64,000 bases of DNA from Candidatus Gallacutalibacter stercoravium (GTDB taxonomy: Bacteria; Bacillota; Clostridia; Oscillospirales; Acutalibacteraceae), in contig DVJE01000006.1 in NCBI GenBank assembly GCA_018716975.1, forward strand, positions 1-64,000, given 5' to 3'. Every line of letters begins with the position of its first letter. Within the stretch, counting starts at the first letter, position 1. Below are positions 8,135 through 16,135 of this stretch, in pieces. The translations under genes were made by a program, and so were the position numbers. The notes beneath the pieces are model-generated. The model saw only the letters and a program-made list of their open reading frames with translations. It was not told the origin of the DNA and searched no databases.

Positions 8135-9241
8135 GTGCTTAACATGATGACGGAAAAACAGGTAATCACCATGCCGCAGCTGTTTTGCATGTTGTTTATC
8201 AGCCGAATGGTGGTGGATATTACCTATACGCCGTATTTGGCCGGCGGAGGAGAAGTTTGGGATCACGTGCTCTCCGCCGCTATTTCTTGGATATTAACCT
8301 TTATTATGGTGCTGCCGGTTTATTTTCTCTACCGGCGGCAACCCTCTATGACTTTGGCAGATCAGGCCTATTTTTTAATGGGCAAAGCCGGCTATGCCGT
8401 AACTGCCGTTTATGCCCTTTACTTTTTAATCATGAGCTGCTATACACTTTCGCTGTTTGAAGTGTTTGTCACCAACGCCATGAGCCCTCAAATTTCGTTG
8501 CCTATGCTAACACTGGCCATTCTTGCCACCTCTTGTTACGGCGCTTTTAAAGGAATTGAGGCGCTGGCAAGAACCTCTGGTTTTATTTTGGTCGTCCTTT
8601 GCGCCTCCATTATTTTTTTGATATGCGCCTTGTTTCCTCAAGTGGATACGGTTAACTACCCCCCGTTTATGCTAAACGGCCCTCAGCAAACCATCGGCGG
8701 CGTACTGTTAATGCTTTCGCGCACCGCTTGTATACCGGCTATGGCGATGTTATTGCCATTGGCAAAGGGCAGTGCCAAAAGCGGTATTTTTGTGTGGAAC
8801 ACCTCTGTTCATTTATTAACCGGCATACTGCTGACCCTGATGGTTGGTGCACTGGGGGAATTTTTACAAACCCAGCTGTTTCCCGTTTACGCTGCCGCCA
8901 GCGTTGCTGAAATCGGCGTATTTAAGCGAATGGACGCCTTATATTTGGGCATATGGACAGCTGGGCTTTTTTTGAAAACCGCCTTGTTTTTGGTGCTATT
9001 TTCTATGTGTGTGCGGCGCATTTGGGGTGAACGGGCCGGGCGTGTTTCCATCGGGGTGGGCGGCGTGCTAATTGGGCTTTTTAGTTTATTGGTAGCCCAC
9101 AACCGCTTTGCCGCCGCCTTCTTGTTTGATTTGAATTTTTTATTATGGTGTACTGTTACCACCAGTATATTGCTTCCCCTTCTGTTATTGGTGGTTTCCG
9201 GCATTAGAAAAAAACACAGGCGTTCCCACGCCCAAACATGA
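8135..9241 (+). CDS. gerB: Spore germination receptor subunit B (GerAB, APC superfamily)
   Basis: A 368-residue polytopic membrane protein with ten hydrophobic segments, as expected for the GerB subunit. This subunit resembles amino acid/polyamine transporters and binds the germinant. Family features include the N-terminal MPQLFCMLFISRMVVD, a polar break in the first helices, and the middle GFKRMDALYLGIWTAG-like stretch (seen as FKRMDALYLGIWTAGLF). GGAGG precedes the ATG, and the gene follows gerA directly. It ends 60 bases before gerC. Substrate specificity is not readable from the sequence. Confidence 0.94.
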   Translation: MLNMMTEKQVITMPQLFCMLFISRMVVDITYTPYLAGGGEVWDHVLSAAISWILTFIMVLPVYFLYRRQPSMTLADQAYFLMGKAGYAVTAVYALYFLIMSCYTLSLFEVFVTNAMSPQISLPMLTLAILATSCYGAFKGIEALARTSGFILVVLCASIIFLICALFPQVDTVNYPPFMLNGPQQTIGGVLLMLSRTACIPAMAMLLPLAKGSAKSGIFVWNTSVHLLTGILLTLMVGALGEFLQTQLFPVYAAASVAEIGVFKRMDALYLGIWTAGLFLKTALFLVLFSMCVRRIWGERAGRVSIGVGGVLIGLFSLLVAHNRFAAAFLFDLNFLLWCTVTTSILLPLLLLVVSGIRKKHRRSHAQT

Positions 9242-9301
9242 TTGTACTAGCATTTAAAACGTCGGCCCACTTCCATATGTTTCAGAAAGGTAGGATTCTC
9301 C

Positions 9302-10468
9302 ATGAGTCAAAACAAGCCGCATAAAGCAGCCAATTTTATTCTGTTAATCATTGTACTGGTGTGGCTGCCCTTTCTTCCCAACTATGCCAAAGCGCCCCAG
9401 CTACACGAGCGTTTATTGGTGCAGGGGATTGGGGTGGATATGGAGCAAGGCGCCTTTGTGGTTACCCTGCAATCCTATCACGCGCTTAATACCGGCGGCG
9501 GAGCCGACGTGCCCACCGAGGCCGACGTCATAAGCGGCGTAGGCAATTCTGTGCAAGACGCTTTTTCTCAATTAAGCCGCAGCACAGGGCGGCAGCTCAT
9601 GTATTCGCAAAATTTAATTTTGCTGATCGGCGAAAAGGCGGCTCAAGAGGGTATCACCGAGTTTTTTGACTTTTTTATTCGCCATTATGAAACGCGCCCT
9701 TCTGTTTCGGTAGCCGTTGTGCGTGACGGAACCGCCTATGCAGCGATGCGTTGTAAAAAAGACGATACGTTGATTACCGCCCAAGAAATCGCCCAACTGG
9801 CTACATCGGATAGCTTAAACGCCGCCAGCGCTTCCTCTATGGTTTTACAGATGACATCGGATCTAACCAGCAGCACCGCCTCCCCCTTTGCCGCCGCGTT
9901 GCGCATTCTAGAAAAAGGAGAGGATACCGAGCTGCAAACCGATGGAACAGCGCTTTTTTTAGGCGATAAACTTGCGGGATATCTCAGCGCAGATCAATCC
10001 ACCGGCTTGCTTTTGATGCGCGGCGAAGCGGCAGAGGGCACGCAGGTTGCCCAGGTAGAGGAAATTGGGCGGGTTTCTTATTCTTTAACGGGTTGCAAAA
10101 GTGATATTACAGTAACGCAGGAGGATGGGCAGCCGCACTTTCAAATCGACGTATCGGTAACGGCGAACTTATATGAGCTCGACGGTGTGCCAGGCGAACA
10201 ATTGCCAAAGGACTCTTTCGATCGTTTTCGCACCACCTTAGAACATCAGCTCGATGCGTTGTGTAATCAAACCCTTTCGGCCTGCGTAACCGAATACCAT
10301 TGCGATCCCTTGAATCTTGGCAGGCACTTGCGCAACCAACAAACCGAACTTTATCACAAGGCGCTGGACGCTTGGCCGCAAATTTTGTCAAACAGCAGTT
10401 ATCAGGTAACGGTAAGCGCCCGGGTGGAACAAATCGGGCAAGAAACCAATCCCCATGTAAAAACGTAA
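9302..10468 (+). CDS. gerC: Spore germination receptor subunit C (Ger(x)C family), lacking the lipobox
   Basis: A 388-residue GerC-type subunit with the family's three-domain layout. The N-terminal strand LLVQGIGVDMEQGAFVVTLQ, the middle region ESASRSTGRQLMYSQNLILL-like (seen as LSRSTGRQLMYSQNLILLIG), and the C-terminal IDVSVTANLYELDG segment are recognisable. GerC proteins are normally lipoproteins with a signal peptide ending in a Cys followed by WD-R-E. Here the N-terminal hydrophobic stretch (residues 12-26) runs into FLPNYAKAPQLHERL and contains no Cys. The protein may stay anchored by the uncleaved helix. It is last in the operon. Confidence 0.88.
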   Translation: MSQNKPHKAANFILLIIVLVWLPFLPNYAKAPQLHERLLVQGIGVDMEQGAFVVTLQSYHALNTGGGADVPTEADVISGVGNSVQDAFSQLSRSTGRQLMYSQNLILLIGEKAAQEGITEFFDFFIRHYETRPSVSVAVVRDGTAYAAMRCKKDDTLITAQEIAQLATSDSLNAASASSMVLQMTSDLTSSTASPFAAALRILEKGEDTELQTDGTALFLGDKLAGYLSADQSTGLLLMRGEAAEGTQVAQVEEIGRVSYSLTGCKSDITVTQEDGQPHFQIDVSVTANLYELDGVPGEQLPKDSFDRFRTTLEHQLDALCNQTLSACVTEYHCDPLNLGRHLRNQQTELYHKALDAWPQILSNSSYQVTVSARVEQIGQETNPHVKT

Positions 10469-10589
10469 AAGCTACCTCCCGCCTCAAAGTGGGCATTTTC
10501 TGCACGGCGCTTGGAAAAGCAAAAAAAGGCCATAATAAGCAGCCGGCTTCCTTTCGTATTTTTTCGCAACAAAAAATTTACGGTAAGTC

Positions 10590-10618
10590 TTGACAATCCG
10601 GCAGCGCAATGTTACGAT
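10590..10618 (+). promoter_or_regulatory. Candidate promoter of the feo operon
   Basis: A perfect TTGACA (10590-10595), a 17-base spacer and TACGAT (10613-10618) preceded by TGT make an extended -10 promoter about 80 bases before the first feoA. The dyad TTAG-N6-CTAA at 10628-10641 lies just downstream and could bind a metal-dependent repressor, but it is not a good Fur or DtxR match. Confidence 0.7.
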
Positions 10619-10699
10619 AGATTTCGGTTAGTAATGGCTAATTTAGATTTTATGCTGCGGTTAGCTAAAGCTTACTTTTGAAAGAAACGAGGGGTGAAC

Positions 10700-10912
10700 A
10701 TGATGCCACTAACTTTTGCAACGGTTGGCGAAGAGAATATGATCCGCAAGATCGGCGGTAACCCCCAGGTAAAAGCCCATTTAGAAAATCTTGGCTTTGT
10801 AACCGGGGGCAGTGTTACCGTAATATCTACTATGGGCGGGAATCTGATTGTTAATGTGAAAGATACCCGTGTGGCAATCAGCCGAGAGATGGCCGGCAAA
10901 ATCATGGTTTAA
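10700..10912 (+). CDS. feoA: FeoA domain protein (first copy)
   Basis: A 70-residue SH3-like FeoA protein, which interacts with FeoB to support Fe(II) uptake. The core GGNPQVKAHLENLGFVTGG and the closing strands NLIVNVKDTRVAISREMAGK are typical. Two adjacent ATG codons (10700 and 10703) are possible; both lie 5-8 bases after GAGGGG, and an upstream GTG overlaps that site. This gene and the next encode different FeoA paralogues in a row, a common arrangement in Clostridia. It begins the four-gene feo operon. Confidence 0.92.
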   Translation: MMPLTFATVGEENMIRKIGGNPQVKAHLENLGFVTGGSVTVISTMGGNLIVNVKDTRVAISREMAGKIMV

Positions 10913-10986
10913 GTGCACGCATAGACGGAATCTTGGCAATGGTACGGTCAATTCTAGGTATTTATAAAGAGGAAGGAGAAAATTGG

Positions 10987-11208
10987 ATGAAAACACTGAA
11001 ACAAGCGCGCATTGGCGATACAGTCCAGGTTGTGAAGCTTCATGGCGAAGGCGCTGTGAAGCGCCGCATTATGGATATGGGGATTACCAAAGGCGTTTCT
11101 GTTTATGTGCGCAAAGTGGCTCCTTTGGGAGATCCCGTAGAGGTCACTGTAAGAGGGTATGAACTCTCTTTGCGTAAAGCGGACGCCGAAATGATCGAGG
11201 TGGAATAA
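10987..11208 (+). CDS. feoA: FeoA domain protein (second copy)
   Basis: A 73-residue FeoA with MKTLKQARIGDTVQVVKL at the start, the conserved RRIMDMGITKGVSVYVRK and the ending GDPVEVTVRGYELSLRKADA. The last is the canonical FeoA strand set and a better match to the family than the first copy. AAGGAG lies 8 bases before the chosen ATG; an in-frame ATG further upstream has no such site. It precedes feoB by 54 bases. In that gap lies the inverted repeat ATTAGTT-N6-AACTAAT (11221-11240), which may affect feoB expression. Confidence 0.94.
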   Translation: MKTLKQARIGDTVQVVKLHGEGAVKRRIMDMGITKGVSVYVRKVAPLGDPVEVTVRGYELSLRKADAEMIEVE

Positions 11209-11262
11209 CTTTTTGTCCCAATTAGTTAGTATCAACTAATTAACTAGAAAGGAAGAAAGCTG

Positions 11263-13671
11263 ATGAGCATTCGAATTGCTCTTGCCGGAAACCCCAACAG
11301 CGGCAAAACAACCTTGTTTAACGCATTGACAGGCGCAAACCAATTTGTAGGAAACTGGCCCGGTGTAACGGTTGAAAAAAAAGAAGGCAAACTGAAAAAG
11401 CACCATGATGTTACCATTACCGACCTTCCCGGTATTTATTCCCTTTCACCCTACACGCTGGAAGAAGTGGTTGCCCGAAACTATTTGATCAACGAACGCC
11501 CCGACGCTATTTTAAATATTGTTGACGGCACCAACCTAGAGCGCAACTTGTACCTCACCACCCAACTGACCGAGCTGGGCATTCCCGTGGTGGTTGCCAT
11601 CAATATGATGGACGTGGTAAAGAAAAAAGGCGACCTGATTCGGATTGAAGAACTCTCTCGTGAACTGGGCTGCAAGGTTGTAGAAATTTCTGCATTAAAA
11701 GGCACCGGCGTTATGGAAGCGGCCGAAGAAGCAGTCACAGCCGCCCAAAGCACCAAAACTGTGCCCATGCACAGCTTTAACGGCGCCGTGGAGCATGCCA
11801 TCGCCCATATTGAAGAAGCGGCGCTGCACGATCTGCCTGCCGAGCAACAACGCTGGTATGCCATTAAAATTTTTGAGCGCGATGAAAAAGTGTTGGCGCA
11901 GCTCAAACTGGATCCTGCGGTGCTGGAACATATTGAAGCCGACATCAAAGCCGCAGAAAAAGAGATGGACGACGATGCCGAGAGCATCATTACCAATGAG
12001 CGGTATGTATACATAGCTTCCATCATCAAGGGTTGCTACAAAAAGAAAAACGCCGGCCGGCTGACCACCTCGGACAAAATCGACAAAGTGGTTACCAACC
12101 GTTGGGCTGCCTTGCCTATTTTCGCGGTGGTTATGTGCATCGTTTATTACATCTCGGTTACCACGGTGGGCACTATTTTTACCGATTGGGCCAATGACGG
12201 CGTGTTCGGCGACGGATGGCATTTGTTCAGCATCGGCGCCGCCGACTATGAAGCCGCCAGCGAAGAATATGTGGTGCCCGGCGCCATTGTAGATGCCTTT
12301 GAAACAGCTGCCGAAGATGCCGACTTAGATCCCGACAGTGCCGAAGATTTGACTACCACCGCCTATCTGTACGACGATAACGGCAACGTGGAGGAAGAAA
12401 TCCCCGTTGATTACGCCGCCTATACAGAAGCGGCGGCCATTGAAGAGCCGGATCCGGCCAATTACGGCATTTGGGTGCCCGGTATTCCCGTATTAGTAGG
12501 CGGCGCCTTAGAGGCCGCCAACTGTGTGGATTGGCTGCAAGGCTTGATTCTTGACGGTATTATCGCCGGTGTGGGCGCGGTTTTGGGCTTTGTGCCCCAG
12601 ATGCTGGTGCTGTTTTTATTCCTTGCCTTTTTGGAGGGTTGCGGCTATATGGCGCGTATCGCCTTTGTTATGGACCGCATCTTCCGCAAATTTGGCCTTT
12701 CGGGTAAATCCTTTATTCCCATGCTCATCGGTACCGGCTGCGGCGTGCCCGGTGTAATGGCTTCGCGCACCATTGAAAACGACCGCGACCGCAAGATGAC
12801 CATCATGACCACCACCTTTATCCCCTGCGGCGCCAAGTTGCCCATTATCGCTTTAATCGCCGGCGCTTTGTTCGGCGGAGCCTGGTGGGTTGCCCCCAGC
12901 GCTTACTTTGTGGGAATTGCTGCCATCGTTATTTCCGGTATTATGCTGAAAAAGACAAAGATGTTCGCCGGGGATCCCGCTCCTTTTGTCATGGAGCTGC
13001 CCGCCTACCATTGGCCCACAGTGGGCAACGTGCTCCGTTCCATGTGGGAACGCGGTTGGTCCTTTATCAAAAAGGCCGGCACCATCATTTTGCTGGCTAC
13101 CATCCTGGTTTGGTTCACTTCTAACTTTGGCTGGGCCGACGGTCAGTTCGGCATGGTAGATATGAACAACAGCATCCTGGCCGCTATCGGCAACGCGATT
13201 GCTTGGATCTTCATCCCTCTGGGCTGGGGCAACTGGCAGGCCGCTGTTGGCACTGTTACCGGCCTCATCGCCAAAGAAAACGTAGTTGGCACCTTTGGCG
13301 TGCTTTACGGCGGATTTGACGAGGTAGCCGAAAACGGTTGGGAAATTTGGAGCAACATGCAGGCGGCGTTCACGCCTTTGTCGGCCTACTCTTTCCTCAT
13401 CTTCAACCTGTTGTGCGCGCCCTGCTTCGCGGCTATCGGCGCCATTAAGCGCGAGATGAACAGCGCCAAGTGGACTTGGTTCGCCATCGGTTATCAATGC
13501 GTATTCGCATACGCTGTTTCTTTGGTGGTTTATCAGTTGGGTATGTTGTTCTCTGGTTCCGGTAATATAATAGGCTCTATTGTAGCCTTTATCATTGTGG
13601 CTTTCATTCTCTATATGCTGTTCCGTCCTTACAAAGAGAGCAACCGGTTAAAAACCCCCGTACGTGTGTAA
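11263..13671 (+). CDS. feoB: Ferrous iron transporter FeoB with long acidic loop
   Basis: FeoB is the inner-membrane Fe(II) importer with an N-terminal G protein. The 802-residue product shows G1 GNPNSGKT (residues 9-16), G3 DLPG (54-57) and G4 NMMD. A helical GDI-like domain follows, then two Gate/core repeats with the gate Cys motif GTGCGVPGVMASRT and the second core near SFIKKAGTIILLA. FeoB usually has about 650-770 residues. The extra length here is a stretch at about residues 324-402 with no Lys, Arg or His and very many Asp and Glu. It falls in the first extracytoplasmic loop. It may attract cations. Located between two feoA genes and a FeoB-associated protein. Confidence 0.97.
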   Translation: MSIRIALAGNPNSGKTTLFNALTGANQFVGNWPGVTVEKKEGKLKKHHDVTITDLPGIYSLSPYTLEEVVARNYLINERPDAILNIVDGTNLERNLYLTTQLTELGIPVVVAINMMDVVKKKGDLIRIEELSRELGCKVVEISALKGTGVMEAAEEAVTAAQSTKTVPMHSFNGAVEHAIAHIEEAALHDLPAEQQRWYAIKIFERDEKVLAQLKLDPAVLEHIEADIKAAEKEMDDDAESIITNERYVYIASIIKGCYKKKNAGRLTTSDKIDKVVTNRWAALPIFAVVMCIVYYISVTTVGTIFTDWANDGVFGDGWHLFSIGAADYEAASEEYVVPGAIVDAFETAAEDADLDPDSAEDLTTTAYLYDDNGNVEEEIPVDYAAYTEAAAIEEPDPANYGIWVPGIPVLVGGALEAANCVDWLQGLILDGIIAGVGAVLGFVPQMLVLFLFLAFLEGCGYMARIAFVMDRIFRKFGLSGKSFIPMLIGTGCGVPGVMASRTIENDRDRKMTIMTTTFIPCGAKLPIIALIAGALFGGAWWVAPSAYFVGIAAIVISGIMLKKTKMFAGDPAPFVMELPAYHWPTVGNVLRSMWERGWSFIKKAGTIILLATILVWFTSNFGWADGQFGMVDMNNSILAAIGNAIAWIFIPLGWGNWQAAVGTVTGLIAKENVVGTFGVLYGGFDEVAENGWEIWSNMQAAFTPLSAYSFLIFNLLCAPCFAAIGAIKREMNSAKWTWFAIGYQCVFAYAVSLVVYQLGMLFSGSGNIIGSIVAFIIVAFILYMLFRPYKESNRLKTPVRV

Positions 13672-13715
13672 TAGTTTATAACAGTTGGGCAAAGCCCTTG
13701 GAAGGAGCAAATGCA

Positions 13716-13889
13716 ATGCTGCAATTTATATTAGAAAACTTAGGCTCAATATTGATTGGCCTTGCCTTGTTGGCAATCGTCCTTTTGGTCGTGGTAAAAA
13801 TGGTGCGCGATCGAAAAAAGGGGGCTTCTTGCGGCAGCTGCGGCGACTGCGGTCATTGTGCCTCCGCTGGGCTGTGCCATAAAAAATAA
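13716..13889 (+). CDS. FeoB-associated Cys-rich membrane protein
   Basis: A 57-residue protein with one membrane helix (about residues 10-30, SILIGLALLAIVLLVVVKMV). It ends in a cytoplasmic Cys cluster, SCGSCGDCGHCASAGLCHKK, containing five Cys and two His. This is the layout of the small FeoB-associated family found downstream of feoB in Bacillota. The Cys tail probably receives or passes on Fe(II), or binds an Fe-S cluster. AAGGAG precedes an out-of-frame ATG at 13711 and the chosen ATG at 13716 by 8 bases; only the latter opens a long frame. It is the last gene of the feo operon. Confidence 0.9.
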   Translation: MLQFILENLGSILIGLALLAIVLLVVVKMVRDRKKGASCGSCGDCGHCASAGLCHKK

Positions 13890-13916
13890 CAAGTATTTTA
13901 GCTGTTTAAAAAAGCC

Positions 13917-13955
13917 GGGAGGAATGCGATGTTTATCGCATTCCTCCCCTTTTCT
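13917..13955 (+). terminator. Terminator of the feo operon
   Basis: A perfect 14-bp stem GGGAGGAATGCGAT/ATCGCATTCCTCCC with a 4-nt loop is followed by CTTTTCTTTT. The next 200 bases hold nothing recognisable before the convergent regulator gene. Confidence 0.95.
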
Positions 13956-14163
13956 TTTGCTTATTCCTGCAAAAATAAAGGTTTCTACCCAGCAAGAGCT
14001 TATAGAACAAACGGACATCGCTTTTTGCATTACTCATTTTCACCCATATACCGGGGAATTGATAAAAATCTCTTTGCTCCAGCGGCTATTTCCGATGGCG
14101 CGCTCTATGACGAAACCGTCTTTGCCGCCGCATCCCTATCCCATAAGCCGGATTGTCTTAAAC

Positions 14164-14493
14164 TCATCCCACGTAATTTTCTTTATAATTCTTGCCCCAC
14201 TTCTCCATTGCATCCATAATAGGACGCAAGGTTTGCCCTAAATCACTCAAAGCATATTCCACTCTCGGCGGAACTTCGGGATAAACTGTTCTAGTAACGA
14301 TCCCATCTTCCTCCATAGAGCGCAGGCTATCCGTCAACACCTTTTGGCTAATTCCCTCTAAATCCTTGCGCAATTCATTAAACCGCCAAGGCCGGGTAAG
14401 TAAATTGCGTATAATCAGCAACTTCCATTTGCTGCCGATCAGCTGTACCGTTGTCGCCACCGGACAAGCCGGCATTTCTTCTTTCGTTAGCAT
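14164..14493 (-). CDS. HxlR family transcriptional regulator
   Basis: A 109-residue winged-helix regulator of the HxlR type. It contains the signature CPVATTVQLIGSKWKLLIIR, the recognition helix region RFNELRKDLEGISQKVLTDS, and the wing TVYPEVPPRVEYALSDLGQT. The N-terminal Cys in CPV corresponds to the redox-sensing Cys of YodB/HypR/CatR-like members, which respond to electrophiles or disulfide stress. The start was moved to the ATG after GGAGGTG; the longer frame begins before the ribosome binding site. It is divergent from the ACG-repeat peptide cluster and is the obvious candidate to regulate it. Confidence 0.92.
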   Translation of the reverse strand: MLTKEEMPACPVATTVQLIGSKWKLLIIRNLLTRPWRFNELRKDLEGISQKVLTDSLRSMEEDGIVTRTVYPEVPPRVEYALSDLGQTLRPIMDAMEKWGKNYKENYVG

Positions 14494-14544
14494 AGAACAC
14501 ACCTCCGCTTTCTCCAATAGTTTAAATATAAATGCTACATTCTA

Positions 14545-14573
14545 ATTTTATTGTAACATGCTGTTTTTTGCAA
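14545..14573 (-). promoter_or_regulatory. Candidate promoter of the HxlR regulator
   Basis: On the minus strand TTGCAA (14568-14573) and TAAAAT (14545-14550) are 17 bases apart, giving a leader of about 45 nt. Confidence 0.5.
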
Positions 14574-14667
14574 GAGGCAGAGTAGAAGCTGCTCCTTTTT
14601 GTACCTATATTCATTGCCTGAAACGGCGCATCGGTAACCAAAAAGTAACTGGGTAATAAAAAAGTGC

Positions 14668-14708
14668 GTACTTGTGAGGATAGAAAAAGCTCGTAAAATA
14701 GTAAGTAC
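14668..14708 (+). promoter_or_regulatory. Candidate promoter and HxlR operator of the ACG-repeat peptide cluster
   Basis: TTGTGA (14672-14677), a 16-base spacer and TAAAAT (14694-14699) form a plausible promoter about 50 bases before the peptide gene. It is bracketed by an inverted repeat, GTACTT at 14668-14673 and AAGTAC at 14703-14708. That arrangement suits repression by the divergent HxlR regulator. The operator assignment is inferred. Confidence 0.45.
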
Positions 14709-14749
14709 AGAGGGCAAAAACCCGCTGAATATAACACGGAGGTAAAAAA

Positions 14750-14986
14750 ATGGCTCTTTCTAATCTGTTTGCATGGAACGAAGAAAAGGTGGCTTCTGCC
14801 TGTGGCTCTGCTTGTGGTGCGGCCGATAAACCGGAAGAAACGCCCGCTGCTTGTGGTTCCGCCTGCGGCGCCGGCGATAAGCCGGAAGAAAAGCCCGCTG
14901 CTTGTGGTTCTGCCTGCGGCGCTGGCGATAAGCCGGAAGAAAAGCCCGCCGCTTGTGGCTCTGCCTGCGGCGCCGGCGATAAGTAA
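14750..14986 (+). CDS. Cys-rich ACG-repeat peptide, likely RiPP precursor (ACGX type)
   Basis: A 78-residue peptide with GGAGG 9 bases before the ATG. A 16-residue leader-like start (MALSNLFAWNEEKVAS) is followed by three 17-residue repeats and a fourth partial one. Each starts ACGSACGA and continues with a charged DKPEEKPA spacer. This gives eight Cys, each followed by Gly. It is immediately upstream of a radical SAM/SPASM enzyme, and the pair matches what I recall as the ACGX peptide/maturase system. The maturase presumably modifies Cys or neighbouring residues, perhaps to thioethers. There is no GG leader cleavage site, protease or exporter, so the mature product may stay in the cell. Confidence 0.85.
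   Translation: MALSNLFAWNEEKVASACGSACGAADKPEETPAACGSACGAGDKPEEKPAACGSACGAGDKPEEKPAACGSACGAGDK
14798..14983 (+). repeat. 51-nt in-frame tandem repeats in the precursor gene
   Basis: Units begin at 14798, 14849, 14900 and 14951 (the last truncated to 33 nt). Units two to four are almost identical, while the first differs at a few codons (Ala-Asp for Gly-Asp, Thr for Lys). Such DNA-level identity suggests recent expansion by slippage or unequal crossover. Confidence 0.95.
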
Positions 14987-15002
14987 GTCCATCCCCTAAA
15001 CT

Positions 15003-15032
15003 GTTCCCGGTGGGAGTACCCCCGCCGGGAAC
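15003..15032 (+). terminator. Hairpin between precursor and maturase genes
   Basis: GTTCCCGG pairs with CCGGGAAC, extended by an inner GGG/CCC around AGTA. No T tract follows. It is therefore more likely an attenuating or mRNA-stabilising hairpin that keeps precursor levels above maturase levels than a full terminator. Confidence 0.55.
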
Positions 15033-15085
15033 CTTCCATAACAAATTCGGTAACACCGATTTTATATAAAGCGAGGTTCTATAGG

Positions 15086-16135
15086 ATGAAACAGTATTTT
15101 GCCTTTCAGTGGCACATTACCGACGAATGCGATCAACGGTGCAAGCATTGCTATATTTTCTCAGAAAACAGCTGCAAGAAATTAGACGCTATGAGTTGGC
15201 AACAGATGCAGGATACCTTCTATAATTGCTTAGATTTTTGTAAGGTATATCATCGCCTGCCTTACTTTTATATTACCGGCGGCGATCCCATTTTGCACCC
15301 CGACTTTTGGCGGTTGCTGGAGCTCATGAAAGAACACAGCATTCCATTTACAATTTTGGGCAACCCCTTTCATTTGAACGATGAGGTTTGCCGTAAGCTA
15401 AAAGAGTGTGGATGTGAAAAATACCAGCTTTCTTTGGACGGTATGCGCAAGACGCACGACTGGTTCCGCAAGCCCGGCAGCTTTGATATTACGCTGGAGA
15501 AAATCGACTGCATCAATCGCGCCGGTATCCGCAGCGTAATCATGACCACTGTTTCCGGCACAAATATTGACGAAGTGCCAAACATGATAGACGCCGTTGT
15601 AAAAGCAGGGGCAAACGTATTTGCCTTTGCCCGCTACTGCCCCACCAGTGAAGAGAAGGATGTGGGGATTGCGCCTCTTCGTTACCGCAAGTTGTTGGCG
15701 GATTGCGATAAAAAGTTTCAAGAATACACTGCGGCGGGCTGCAAGACCTATTTTAACAAAAAAGATCATCTCTGGACCTTGTATGAATACGAGACCGGCG
15801 CTTTCAAAATTCCCGAAAATGTGAAAGAGGGCACGATTTACGGCGGCTGCAATTGCGGCAACTGCCATTTAACCATCCTGCCCACCGGCGATGTTTTTGC
15901 CTGCCGCAGGGTGCAAAACAGCAAAGTGGGTAATGTATTTGAAGATAGGCTCGCCGACATTTGGGTTTGCCAAATGGAGCAATACCGCGACTATACCAAA
16001 TTTGAAAAATGCGCAAAATGTGAGCTGTTGGCATGGTGCCGGGGGTGCCCAGCTGTTGCCAGCGGCAAGGACGGTAACTTTTACGCAGCAGATCCCCAGT
16101 GTTGGAAGGAGGTTGTTTCAACATGCGTGAATTGA
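15086..16135 (+). CDS. Radical SAM/SPASM peptide maturase (ACGX system)
   Basis: A 349-residue radical SAM enzyme. The SAM-binding 4Fe-4S motif CDQRCKHC (Cys 15, 19, 22) sits at the N-terminus, and the glycine-rich YITGGDP follows. The barrel includes QLSLDG. The C-terminal SPASM-like domain, from about residue 255, is rich in Cys (GGCNCGNCH, VFACRRVQ, CAKCELLAWCRGCPA, CW) and should hold auxiliary Fe-S clusters. This architecture is typical of RiPP maturases that install thioether or carbon-carbon links. It follows the Cys-rich repeat peptide by 99 bases and overlaps the next gene by 13 bases. Confidence 0.93.
   Translation: MKQYFAFQWHITDECDQRCKHCYIFSENSCKKLDAMSWQQMQDTFYNCLDFCKVYHRLPYFYITGGDPILHPDFWRLLELMKEHSIPFTILGNPFHLNDEVCRKLKECGCEKYQLSLDGMRKTHDWFRKPGSFDITLEKIDCINRAGIRSVIMTTVSGTNIDEVPNMIDAVVKAGANVFAFARYCPTSEEKDVGIAPLRYRKLLADCDKKFQEYTAAGCKTYFNKKDHLWTLYEYETGAFKIPENVKEGTIYGGCNCGNCHLTILPTGDVFACRRVQNSKVGNVFEDRLADIWVCQMEQYRDYTKFEKCAKCELLAWCRGCPAVASGKDGNFYAADPQCWKEVVSTCVN

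Noticed and set aside
10628-10641. DtxR/Fur-type box before feoA
   Set aside because: The dyad TTAG-N6-CTAA is too short and diverges from the known consensus sequences; kept only as a remark.
14798-14983. Regular 51-nt repeats resembling a small CRISPR array
   Set aside because: The units are adjacent, lack unique spacers and stay in frame within a peptide gene with a ribosome site.
14760-15056. Arg-rich repeat frame on the minus strand
   Set aside because: It is the antisense shadow of the Cys-rich peptide repeats and has no ribosome binding site.
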